Both the position numbers and the translations under genes were made by a program. From an uncultured Shinella sp. (lineage in GTDB: Bacteria; Pseudomonadota; Alphaproteobacteria; Rhizobiales; Rhizobiaceae): a stretch of DNA of 6,123 nucleotides. The notes beneath the pieces are model-generated. The model made no database searches. It was not told where the DNA came from and saw only the letters and a program-made list of their open reading frames with translations. The stretch is from positions 1 to 6,123 of the forward strand of contig CAMPIK010000160.1 of NCBI GenBank assembly GCA_946886325.1, read 5' to 3'. Positions 1 through 5,572 of this stretch are shown here, in pieces (position 1 is the stretch's first letter; each line of letters begins with the position of its first letter).

Positions 1-896
1 CGGATCATCGGCCGGACATGGATGTCGAAATCGATCGGCGTGCGGATGCCCGGAAGCTCGAAGAAATCCTTCTTCGACGGCACGAGCAGGTAGCAATCCT
101 GATTCTTCATCGCGATTCGCACGATGCCATCGGGCCAGACGGAGGCCAGATAGTCCAGAGCCTTGGCAAGCGCGCCCTGGACGATCGGCGTGGCCGCCTG
201 CGGGTTGTTCGTGCGGAACTCGTGCTGCTCGTCCACCGAGATAATGCCGCTCGTCACGGTCTGGAGGCCGCTGCTGTCGAAGAAGTCGCGGAAGAACAGG
301 CTGACGGCGTTCGGCTTCTTCGTCGCGATCAGCAGGCCGGGAAAGCCGGTTTCGTGCCGGAAGTGGAAGATGACGCCGAGGAAGGTCGTCTCCTTGCTCT
401 TGCCGCTGCCGGTGCTGAGCTCGGTCTCCGTCATCGTGAAGTCGAGCCCTTCGTAGCGCCCAGCGATCGTGTCGCGATGGACGTTGCGCGTGCGCCGGAC
501 CAGCTCGTTGCCGGGCATGGAGGTCATGAAACCGGGGGCGCTGCCGTGGTAGTAGCGCACGCGCTCGACGAAACCGAAGATCATCGGCAGCATGCGGTCG
601 CGCAGCGTCTGCTGGAATTCGCGGGCCGGTTTCAACGCGAAATCCCAGATGAACCAGCCGGACATGGCGGTGCCGACGAGAACCCATTGCAGGGCTTCCG
701 GCGCTCCGTTCTGCACGACAAGATAGATGACGAACAGCACCACCACCGCATAGGTGCCCATGAAGAGCATCTGCCGGCCGAAAAGTGCGCCCGCCTCGGC
801 CGGCCGCGTCTCGTTATAGCGGCCGATCTCCTCGGAGAGGCCGGTCAACACCTCTGCGCCGGGCATCAGCGCCTGTTCGTCGATTGCCTGTTGCAT
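1..896 (-). CDS. DUF3137 family membrane protein, 5' part (3' end beyond the left edge)
   Basis: 298 codons are visible and the frame is still open at base 1, so the C-terminus is missing. The start is the ATG at 896-894, preceded by an AGGAG eight bases upstream. Residues 1-40 are soluble and acidic. Residues about 43-62 (LFMGTYAVVVLFVIYLVV) and about 70-86 (QWVLVGTAMSGWFIWDF) form two membrane helices. The rest is a cytoplasmic-looking domain. The stretch at 146-193 (GRYEGLDFTMTETEL, then TTFLGVIFHFRHETGFPG and LLIATKK) and the later VDEQHEFRTNNPQAA and CYLLVPSKKDFFELP have the shape I know from DUF3137 (Pfam PF11335): a 'YEG..' strand, an 'F.G..F.F' strand and a late 'f.v.......F' region. 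The family has no established biochemical function; I recall it being found near lemA genes, but no lemA is visible here. It appears to be the first gene of its transcript, since the upstream neighbour is divergent. Assignment is by remembered pattern, not by search. Confidence 0.82.
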   Translation of the reverse strand, partial: MQQAIDEQALMPGAEVLTGLSEEIGRYNETRPAEAGALFGRQMLFMGTYAVVVLFVIYLVVQNGAPEALQWVLVGTAMSGWFIWDFALKPAREFQQTLRDRMLPMIFGFVERVRYYHGSAPGFMTSMPGNELVRRTRNVHRDTIAGRYEGLDFTMTETELSTGSGKSKETTFLGVIFHFRHETGFPGLLIATKKPNAVSLFFRDFFDSSGLQTVTSGIISVDEQHEFRTNNPQAATPIVQGALAKALDYLASVWPDGIVRIAMKNQDCYLLVPSKKDFFELPGIRTPIDFDIHVRPMI

Positions 897-1005
897 GCCG
901 CCAGCTCCTGCACGGTCCACGGTCGATCCTGCCTGCGACGCTTCGCTCTTTCCACCCCGGAAGACTTCGCGCTATGGAGAGATACGTTTCAGGCACTGGA
1001 ATTCG
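897..1005. promoter_or_regulatory. Divergent intergenic region between the DUF3137 and sulfotransferase-like genes
   Basis: These 109 bases separate two outward-facing genes and should hold a promoter for each. I could not identify a convincing -35/-10 pair for either direction. The only structure seen is a perfect 7-base tandem repeat, CACGGTC at 911-917 and 918-924, which lies directly upstream of the DUF3137 ribosome binding site and would be in its leader. Its significance is unknown. Confidence 0.5.
905..909 (-). promoter_or_regulatory. Ribosome binding site of the DUF3137 gene
   Basis: Read on the minus strand this is AGGAG, with eight bases between it and the ATG at 896. It supports that start. 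It also argues against a plus-strand gene starting at 895, because the overlapping plus-strand ATG has no comparable site. Confidence 0.75.
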
Positions 1006-2103
1006 ATGACGGCACGCGGCGGACGAGCCATTCTGCATATCGGCATGGGAAAATGCGGCAGCAGCGCGCTTCAGGCGGCGCTCTCCGCGAACCCCCGATT
1101 TGGGCGCGAAAGCGGGCCGGAAGCCATCTATCTCGCCCATGATCACAAGCTGCGCCTGATCGAGGGACGCCGGCTGACGCGGCAGGCCGAAACACGCAAT
1201 GCCGGCCATGCCAACGGCGCGACGACGCTCGATCTTCTGGACGGTGCGGTCGACCTCGACGCGCTTGCCCGCACCATCGCCCGCCACCGCGCCGCCGGCC
1301 GCGACGTGGTTCTCTCCAACGAGGGCTGGGCGCGCCATGCCGCGCGTTTCGCCGAAAGACGGTTCGTCGAGCGCGTGGCGCCCGGCGCCGAGATCGTCGT
1401 CTCGGTGCGCCCTCAGGTCGAATGGCTGAATTCCGCCTGGTGGCAATGGGGAGCCTGGAACGACCGGCCCTTCGACCGGTGGATGCGCCGGCAGCGCGAC
1501 CTCGGCAGCTACGACTGGCACGCCACGGTCGAAGCCTGGAAGACCGTGCCCGGCGTCGCCGCCATCCGCGTCATGCCGGCCTCGTTCGACGTGGTCGGTG
1601 CCTTCCGGCGCGCCACCGGCCTGCCGCTCGTCGGCGGTCCGCGCAGCAACCGCACCGCGCCCGCCGTGCTGCTGCGCCTGATGCAGACCCATCCGGACCT
1701 GCGGCCCGGCCCCGGCGCGGATTTCCTCTATGCCCGCCACCTGCCGACCCTCAAGGGCAAGGCGCCCTGGGTGATCGACCCCTCGCTCGCCGCCGAGGTG
1801 ATCGCCGAAACCACGGCCGGCAACCGCGCACTCCTGCCGCTGATGACCGATGTCGATGCCGCCGCCGTTTCGGCCGACGCCCGCTGGTGGGACGCCGCCG
1901 CCTTTGCCGACCGCACGCCCGAGCCCGCCGATCCGGTGCCGCCCGATCCGGCCGCGCTCGAAGCGCTGGCGCACGCCGCGCTGCTCTCCCTGTCGGCCGT
2001 CGATCGCCAGGTGCTGAAGCCGCTGCGCGCCATCGAAGCCCGCCTGCCGCCTGCCCTCGGCGAGCGCCTGCGCACATGGCTTGCCCGCCGCCGCATGCGC
2101 TGA
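1006..2103 (+). CDS. Sulfotransferase-like P-loop protein of unknown acceptor
   Basis: 365 residues. Residues 9-23 (ILHIGMGKCGSSALQ) match the 5'-phosphosulfate-binding loop of PAPS-dependent sulfotransferases (pattern 'lHIG..KtGTTslQ'), with Lys16 in the place of the catalytic lysine and G18-S19-S20 in place of GTT. The second signature, for the 3'-phosphate, is at 130-148: IVVSVRPQVEWLNSAWWQW, with Arg135 and Ser143 spaced as in the family. There is no signal peptide or membrane helix, so it should act in the cytoplasm. In this fold the expected reaction is sulfate transfer from PAPS to a glycan, lipid or protein; nothing here identifies the acceptor, and a polysaccharide or surface glycoconjugate is only a guess. 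The start at 1006 puts the P-loop strand about eight residues from the N-terminus, as is usual. An in-frame ATG at 895 would add 37 residues unlike the family, with no ribosome binding site. Only a weak TGGA precedes 1006. The gene stands alone: divergent from DUF3137, convergent with the VOC gene, and very GC-rich at third positions. The C-terminal third (Ala/Pro-rich, basic end LARRRMR) is not recognised. Confidence 0.78.
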   Translation: MTARGGRAILHIGMGKCGSSALQAALSANPRFGRESGPEAIYLAHDHKLRLIEGRRLTRQAETRNAGHANGATTLDLLDGAVDLDALARTIARHRAAGRDVVLSNEGWARHAARFAERRFVERVAPGAEIVVSVRPQVEWLNSAWWQWGAWNDRPFDRWMRRQRDLGSYDWHATVEAWKTVPGVAAIRVMPASFDVVGAFRRATGLPLVGGPRSNRTAPAVLLRLMQTHPDLRPGPGADFLYARHLPTLKGKAPWVIDPSLAAEVIAETTAGNRALLPLMTDVDAAAVSADARWWDAAAFADRTPEPADPVPPDPAALEALAHAALLSLSAVDRQVLKPLRAIEARLPPALGERLRTWLARRRMR

Positions 2104-2143
2104 CGCCGGTCCTTTGCCGCCGCGATACATGCTCTTCCTGCGA

Positions 2144-2581
2144 TCAGCCAAGTTGCTGGGCGAGACCGATGAGAATGCCTTCCGGTCCGCGGATGTAGCA
2201 GAGCAGATAGGCGTCCTCATACCGGACGACCTCGCCGACGAGTTCGGCGCCGCGCGGGCGCAGCCTCTCCAGCGTCTCCTCGAGGTCATCCACGGCGAAC
2301 ATGACGCGCAGATAGCCGAGCGCGTTGACCGGGGCCTTGCGGTTGTCCGCGATGACGGGCGGCCTGATGAAGCGGGAGAGTTCGAGCCGGCTGTGTCCAT
2401 CGGGCGTGCGCATCATGGCGATCTCGACATGCTGGTCGCCCAGCCCCGTGACGCGCCCGGCCCACTCTCCTTCGATCGTCGCCCGCCCTTCGAGTTCGAG
2501 GCCGAGTTCGAGAAAGAAATCGATCGTCGCCCCGAGGTCCTCGACAACGATTCCGACATTGTCCATCCGCCTGACTGCCAT
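2144..2581 (-). CDS. VOC (glyoxalase/bleomycin-resistance fold) family protein
   Basis: 145 residues, a complete two-module VOC protein. The first module begins MDNVGIVVEDLGATIDFFLE and closes with GHSRLELSRF. The second begins near LGYLRVMFAVDDLEETLERL and closes with YLLCYIRGPEGILIGLAQQ. These are the two beta-alpha-beta-beta-beta units of the fold. VOC proteins include glyoxalase I, extradiol dioxygenases and drug-binding proteins. This one resembles a common subgroup annotated only as 'VOC family protein', so no substrate is proposed. Of the four usual metal-ligand positions only Glu67 (RLEL) is clear. Asn8 stands at the first, Arg92 is near the third, and the last strand has GLAQQ rather than a clear Glu, so metal catalysis is doubtful. 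The start at 2581 is well supported by GGAGG eight bases upstream. The two-component operon upstream ends 181 bases before this start on the same strand, so co-transcription is possible, but the gap is long enough for its own promoter. Confidence 0.88.
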   Translation of the reverse strand: MAVRRMDNVGIVVEDLGATIDFFLELGLELEGRATIEGEWAGRVTGLGDQHVEIAMMRTPDGHSRLELSRFIRPPVIADNRKAPVNALGYLRVMFAVDDLEETLERLRPRGAELVGEVVRYEDAYLLCYIRGPEGILIGLAQQLG

Positions 2582-2589
2582 GTCTCCAA

Positions 2590-2594
2590 CCTCC
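2590..2594 (-). promoter_or_regulatory. Ribosome binding site of the VOC gene
   Basis: GGAGG on the minus strand, eight bases before the ATG at 2581. It fixes the start. Confidence 0.8.
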
Positions 2595-2610
2595 CGTGTG
2601 TTTTTGCAAT

Positions 2611-2637
2611 CGACAAGGCGCCACGCGACAGGGCGCC
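2611..2637. repeat. Near-perfect direct repeat upstream of the VOC gene (possible operator)
   Basis: CGACAAGGCGCC (2611-2622) and CGACAGGGCGCC (2626-2637) match at 11 of 12 positions and start 15 bases apart. They lie 30-56 bases upstream of the VOC start codon, where a promoter or operator is expected. Each copy ends in the self-complementary hexamer GGCGCC, so the pair could also form a 6-base hairpin in RNA. A regulatory role is inferred from position only. Confidence 0.4.
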
Positions 2638-2762
2638 GTTTCGCAGCCTTCAGGCTCCATCCGCCGCCGATCGGACCGCAAGCCCGTCCGCGAATTCAAT
2701 CGGCCTTCCGACGTTTTGTTCCTCCCGTCGGCGCCCGCACCGTGACACGACGGATATCTGCC

Positions 2763-3533
2763 TCAAAGCAGGGCCTCCCGCACTGCGCCCAGATAGGTGC
2801 GGCCGACGCGAACCTCGCTGTCGTCCCGCAGGACCGCGACCAGCGCGCCGAAAGGACCGCGCCGCATGCGAACGACCTGGTCCCGGCGCAGGATGGCGCT
2901 GCGGCTGACCCGCAGGAAATCCTCGCCCGGCAGCCGGCGGACCAGCGCCGCGAGGCTCTCGTTGTAGAGGAAGCTGCCCTCCTCCGTGTGGATCTGCACA
3001 TAGTCGCCGTCCGCCTGGAAGCGCAGCACCTTTTCCGCGGGAACGCGGATCATCTCGCGCCGCGACTTGACCCAGAACTGGGTCTGCCGCCCGGTCTGTT
3101 CGCGCAGCGCCTTGCGCAAGGCCGCAATCGTTTCCTTCAGTTCCGTCACGCTGTCGCTTCTGTCGCGCGCCTCGACGGCGAGCTTTGCCCGGTCGAGCGC
3201 CTGCCGCAGCCGCTCCGCCGCCACCGGCTTTGTCAGGTAATCCACCGCATTGACGTCGAAGGCGCGCACCGCATGGTGGTCGAAGGCGGTGACGAAGACG
3301 GGAACCGGCGGACGGGGACCGGCCTGTTCGAGCACGGCGAAACCGTCGCCGCCCGGCATCTGGATGTCGAGAAGCAGCACGTCCGGGGAGAGCGCCGCGA
3401 TCTGCGCCAGTGCCTGCGGCAGGTCGCCGGCCTCGCCGACGCAGTTGACCCCGTCGATCGCCGAAAGCAGGCGCGCCATGCGCCGCCGCGCGATCGGCTC
3501 GTCATCGACGATGAGCACGGCAAGCGCGGTCAT
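2763..3533 (-). CDS. LytTR-type response regulator (receiver plus LytTR DNA-binding domain)
   Basis: 256 residues. The receiver domain is at about 4-117: acidic pair D10-D11, phosphoacceptor Asp56 in LLLDIQMPG, Thr82 in VFVTAF, and Lys102 in DYLTKPV, so all the residues needed for phosphorylation are present. A charged, probably coiled-coil linker covers about 120-148. A LytTR domain fills 153-256, recognisable by VLRFQADGDYVQIHTEEGS, SLAALVRRLP and FLRVSRSAILRRDQVVRM. LytTR proteins bind DNA as dimers, usually to pairs of short direct repeats about two helical turns apart. Its ATG overlaps the stop of the kinase gene (ATGA, 3530-3533), implying translational coupling. Only a weak CAGG precedes the start, inside the kinase gene. 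It is very likely phosphorylated by that kinase. Targets are unknown; its own operon and the divergent RTX-like gene are the nearest candidates. Confidence 0.95.
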   Translation of the reverse strand: MTALAVLIVDDEPIARRRMARLLSAIDGVNCVGEAGDLPQALAQIAALSPDVLLLDIQMPGGDGFAVLEQAGPRPPVPVFVTAFDHHAVRAFDVNAVDYLTKPVAAERLRQALDRAKLAVEARDRSDSVTELKETIAALRKALREQTGRQTQFWVKSRREMIRVPAEKVLRFQADGDYVQIHTEEGSFLYNESLAALVRRLPGEDFLRVSRSAILRRDQVVRMRRGPFGALVAVLRDDSEVRVGRTYLGAVREALL

Positions 3534-4642
3534 GCGGACCTGAGCGGCATCGTCAGCGCGACACGGAACCGGCCGCCGCCGGCCGCGCCATAGGCGAGCG
3601 CGCTGTCGCCCGGAAAGCGCCGGTCGAGCCGCGCGCCGACATTGCGCAGGCCGATGCCCAGCCGCGCCGAGGCGGCCACCCGGCCGGTGCCGGCCATGTC
3701 GTTCTCGACGACGATGCAGAGCTTGCCGGCCTCGGCGAAGGCGCGGATGGCGATCGTCACGTGCCCGGTCTTGCGGCCGGCGCCGTGCTTGACCGCATTC
3801 TCGACGATCGGCTGCAGGATCAGCCCCGGCACGCGGGCGTCGCGCACATCCGCGTCGATGTCGATCGTCACGTTCAGGCGATCGGAAAAGCGGTGGCGTT
3901 CGATCGCGAGATAGCCGGATTGCAGCGCGATCTCCTCGTCCAGCGGCAGGTCCTGGAACGGATCGAGCGACAGCGTGGTCCGCATATAGGCGGAGAGCGA
4001 CAGGACCATGTCGCGCGCCTCCTCGCGCGCGCCCTCCTCGATCAGCCCGGCCATGGAATTCAGCGTGTTGAACAGGAAATGCGGATTGAGCTGGTAGTGC
4101 AGCGCCTGCATCTGCGCCGCCAGCGCCTCCTCGCGCATCTCCGCCAGCCGCCGCTCGCGGTCGCGCAGCTCGAAACTGTAGGACAGTGCCAGGAACAGGC
4201 AGCTCCAGCCGAAATAGAGCGAGGTGCCGTAGATGAAATTGTAGGCGACATCCGACCAGGCCCAGACCGTCGCCTGCGGATAGACGCAGACGATGTAGAT
4301 CGCATGGTCGATCAGGCAGTAGAGCGCGCCGGCGAAGAGCGACAGCACGAAGCAGAACACCGCCTTTGCCGGCAGCGGCAGCGACCGCAGCGCCATCAGC
4401 ATCCGCGTCAGGCCGATGGCGACGAAGGCGGCGGCGGCGAGCAGGAAGAGCTTGCCGATGGCCGAATCGACCGGGTCCGTGCCGGCGACACCCCAGAGCA
4501 GGCTGGCGCTCAGGAACACCGCCGCGAGATAAAGGCCGCCGAGCCGAAGCGTCGCCCGCTGCAGGTCATCCCCCGCCGGCGCGGGGCCGGAATCGGAAGC
4601 GGAATCGGAGATGTCGGCGGGGACGGCGGCGGCGAGGCTCAT
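3530..4642 (-). CDS. LytS/YehU-type membrane sensor histidine kinase
   Basis: 370 residues from the ATG at 4642. Four hydrophobic segments at about 34-52, 63-83, 94-118 and 135-157 form the membrane sensor, with no recognised extracellular or 5TMR-LYT domain. A short charged coiled coil (159-180) leads to the His_kinase box (PF06580), LHYQLNPHFLFNTLNSM, with phosphoacceptor His188. The ATPase domain follows, with N-box LQPIVENAVKHG (Asn282) and glycine box LGIGLRNVGARL (328-339). The usual 'DNG' is written VVENDMAG (311-318), a loose form often met in this kinase class. It should autophosphorylate on a signal sensed in or at the inner membrane and pass the phosphate to the LytTR regulator, whose gene overlaps this one by four bases. 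The start is uncertain: no ribosome binding site precedes 4642, and in-frame ATGs at 4768 and 4798 would add 42 or 52 residues of non-conserved character. I prefer 4642 because the extra stretch lies in what looks like a divergent promoter region. Confidence 0.9.
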   Translation of the reverse strand: MSLAAAVPADISDSASDSGPAPAGDDLQRATLRLGGLYLAAVFLSASLLWGVAGTDPVDSAIGKLFLLAAAAFVAIGLTRMLMALRSLPLPAKAVFCFVLSLFAGALYCLIDHAIYIVCVYPQATVWAWSDVAYNFIYGTSLYFGWSCLFLALSYSFELRDRERRLAEMREEALAAQMQALHYQLNPHFLFNTLNSMAGLIEEGAREEARDMVLSLSAYMRTTLSLDPFQDLPLDEEIALQSGYLAIERHRFSDRLNVTIDIDADVRDARVPGLILQPIVENAVKHGAGRKTGHVTIAIRAFAEAGKLCIVVENDMAGTGRVAASARLGIGLRNVGARLDRRFPGDSALAYGAAGGGRFRVALTMPLRSA

Positions 4643-4701
4643 TGGCGGATAATGGATCGCCGGCCCCCTCGATGTCGAGTGCCGTCCGGCGACGAAAAGC
4701 A

Positions 4702-4752
4702 GCGGTTCGTCGAAAGTCGGCCCGCTCGTCGGCGCTGACCGCCGCTTCGTCG
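4702..4752. repeat. Three direct repeats with TCGTCG core (candidate LytTR operator)
   Basis: GCGGTTCGTCG (4702-4712), CCCGCTCGTCG (4721-4731) and CCGCTTCGTCG (4742-4752) lie in the same orientation, with starts 19 and 21 bases apart, about two turns of DNA. LytTR regulators typically bind direct repeats at about this spacing, and the adjacent operon encodes one. TCGTCG is common in GC-rich alphaproteobacterial DNA, so chance is a real alternative. A reversed copy (CGACGA, 4690-4695) lies next to the array. Confidence 0.3.
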
Positions 4753-4833
4753 CGCCCGGTCTTTCCATCGGGGCCTGCCCGCGACCATTGGGATGCACCG
4801 GCCATCCCCGTTAGCCGGCCGTTCGATCAATCC

Positions 4834-4837
4834 GGAG
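4834..4837 (+). promoter_or_regulatory. Ribosome binding site of the RTX-like gene
   Basis: GGAG with six bases before the ATG at 4844. It selects that start over the in-frame upstream ATG at 4793, which has no such site and would add 17 residues. Confidence 0.75.
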
Positions 4838-4843
4838 ACCCCC

Positions 4844-5476
4844 ATGGCGATCATCAGAGGCGACAACAAGAACAACCTGCTGCAACCGAATCCGTCGAGC
4901 ACCGATTCGACCTTCCGGATTTTCGGCTATGGCGGCAATGACAGGATCGCCGGCGCCTATAGCGCCGACAACTTCCTCTTCGGCGGCGCCGGCAACGACA
5001 CGATCGACGGCGGCAACCAGAGAAACGTCATCGCCGGCGGCGCCGGCATCGACACGATCTTGGGCGGCAACAGCCGCGACACGATCACCGGCGGCGGCGG
5101 CGCCGACCGGCTCTACGGCAAGGACGGCGGCGACCGCTTCATCTTCGAAAAGGCCTCCGACATCGGCAAGGCCGTCGGCAAGCGCGACGTGATCGAGGAC
5201 TTCAAGCTCGGCACGTTCAACGGCGCCGACAAGATCGACCTGTCGCGCATCGACGCCAAGAAGGGCACGGCGAAGAACGACAAGTTCAGCTTCAACGCAG
5301 ACGAAGGCGCGAACTTCACCGGCCGCAAGGGCGAACTGATCTGGGAAACCGAGCGCGTCGGCGGCGGCTTCAACGCCGCCCTCGTCAAGGGCGACCTCAA
5401 CGGCGACCGCAAGGCCGACTTCGTGCTGGAAGTGACCGGTTCGATGGACATGTTCGCCCGCGACTTCATCCTGTAG
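4844..5476 (+). CDS. Small RTX-type calcium-binding protein, probably type I secreted
   Basis: 210 residues, acidic and glycine/aspartate-rich, with no N-terminal signal peptide. Residues 28-101 are nonapeptide RTX repeats (GGAGNDTID, GGAGIDTIL, GGGGADRLY and intermediates). Their Asp/Asn positions fall every nine residues: 43, 52, 61, 70, 79, 88 and 97. Such repeats fold into a calcium-filled beta-roll after export. Residues 98-210 resemble the C-terminal region of serralysin-type proteins: FIFEKASDIG, DVIEDFKLG, ADKIDLSRIDA, then GELIWE, and a DLNGDRKADF segment (184-193) whose D-x-N-x-D-x-x-x-D spacing looks like a further calcium loop. The protein ends in DFIL, the kind of acidic-then-hydrophobic tail that type I export systems recognise. 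There is no protease, lipase or other catalytic domain, and no ABC exporter gene is visible nearby. It is probably a secreted structural, adhesive or surface protein; the actual role is unknown. It is divergent from the histidine kinase gene and followed by a hairpin terminator. Confidence 0.88.
   Translation: MAIIRGDNKNNLLQPNPSSTDSTFRIFGYGGNDRIAGAYSADNFLFGGAGNDTIDGGNQRNVIAGGAGIDTILGGNSRDTITGGGGADRLYGKDGGDRFIFEKASDIGKAVGKRDVIEDFKLGTFNGADKIDLSRIDAKKGTAKNDKFSFNADEGANFTGRKGELIWETERVGGGFNAALVKGDLNGDRKADFVLEVTGSMDMFARDFIL
4925..5146 (+). repeat. RTX nonapeptide repeat region (coding)
   Basis: Seven consecutive nine-residue units can be registered by an Asp or Asn at residues 43 to 97. At a higher level there is an 18-residue period: GGAG at 47, GGAG at 65 and GGGG at 83. 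At DNA level the 47 and 65 units are close copies (GGCGGCGCCGGC followed by nearly the same codons), suggesting internal duplication. Confidence 0.85.
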
Positions 5477-5494
5477 GCCCCATATCCCCGTGGC

Positions 5495-5545
5495 GGCCGG
5501 GAGCGCATTCCGTTTCCCTTTTGTACTCCCGGCCCCCTTTTCTTT
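5495..5545 (+). terminator. Probable intrinsic terminator of the RTX-like gene
   Basis: GGCCGGGAG (5495-5503) and CTCCCGGCC (5526-5534) form a perfect 9-base GC-rich stem with a 22-base loop. After three more C residues comes TTTTCTTT (5538-5545). It starts 18 bases after the stop codon of the RTX-like gene. The loop is longer than usual, which lowers confidence slightly. Confidence 0.65.
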
Positions 5546-5572
5546 CCGGCGGACTCTCTCCATATTCCCGCC

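Larger units (their letters stand above)
2582..2762. other. Non-coding gap between the response regulator and VOC genes
   Basis: These 181 bases contain the VOC ribosome binding site and the direct repeat at 2611-2637. Just after the regulator's stop codon there is a 6-base inverted repeat (CCGTCG 2725-2730 with CGACGG 2748-2753). No T-tract follows it in the direction of transcription, so it is not a good intrinsic terminator. I see no small gene with a ribosome binding site here. Confidence 0.55.
4643..4843. promoter_or_regulatory. Divergent regulatory region between the kinase operon and the RTX-like gene
   Basis: 201 bases between two outward-facing starts. It must supply a promoter for the RTX-like gene and probably one for the kinase/regulator operon. 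I could not fix -35/-10 elements. The region contains the three spaced TCGTCG-cored repeats listed separately and the RTX gene's ribosome binding site (4834-4837). If the kinase starts upstream of 4642, part of this region is coding. Confidence 0.55.

Noticed and set aside
311..318. Kinase D-box written VVENDMAG (residues 311-318 of the kinase) as a sign of inactivity
   Set aside because: Entry coordinates are residue numbers. LytS/YehU-type kinases tolerate loose versions of this motif, and the H-box, N-box and glycine-rich box are all intact, so an inactive kinase is not supported.
911..924. CACGGTC tandem repeat as an operator
   Set aside because: Two 7-base copies only, within the likely leader of the DUF3137 gene, with no nearby regulator; recorded in the intergenic entry but too weak for a finding.
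18..1142. Plus-strand open frame of 374 codons at the left end
   Set aside because: It lies antisense to the DUF3137 gene, which has a ribosome binding site, membrane helices and family motifs; the translation (rich in His, Arg, Ala, Glu) shows no domain.
814..2400. Long minus-strand open frame (528 codons) opposite the sulfotransferase-like gene
   Set aside because: It runs antisense through a gene with two recognisable motifs and also crosses the VOC and DUF3137 genes. Its translation is Gly/Arg/Ala-rich without domains, a usual product of high-GC third positions.
2725..2753. Inverted repeat (CCGTCG/CGACGG) after the response regulator as an intrinsic terminator
   Set aside because: The stem is only six bases with a 17-base loop and no T-tract follows it in the minus-strand direction.
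2325..3593. Plus-strand open frame of 422 codons opposite the response regulator
   Set aside because: Antisense to the receiver and LytTR domains, which carry all expected catalytic residues; no ribosome binding site or domain in the plus-strand translation.
3761..4738. Plus-strand open frame of 325 codons opposite the kinase
   Set aside because: Shadow of the kinase gene; its Arg/Gln/His-rich translation has no recognisable features.
5477..5572. SOS (LexA) box in front of uvrB
   Set aside because: Neither GTTC nor GAAC occurs in these 96 bases, so no alphaproteobacterial LexA site can be claimed.
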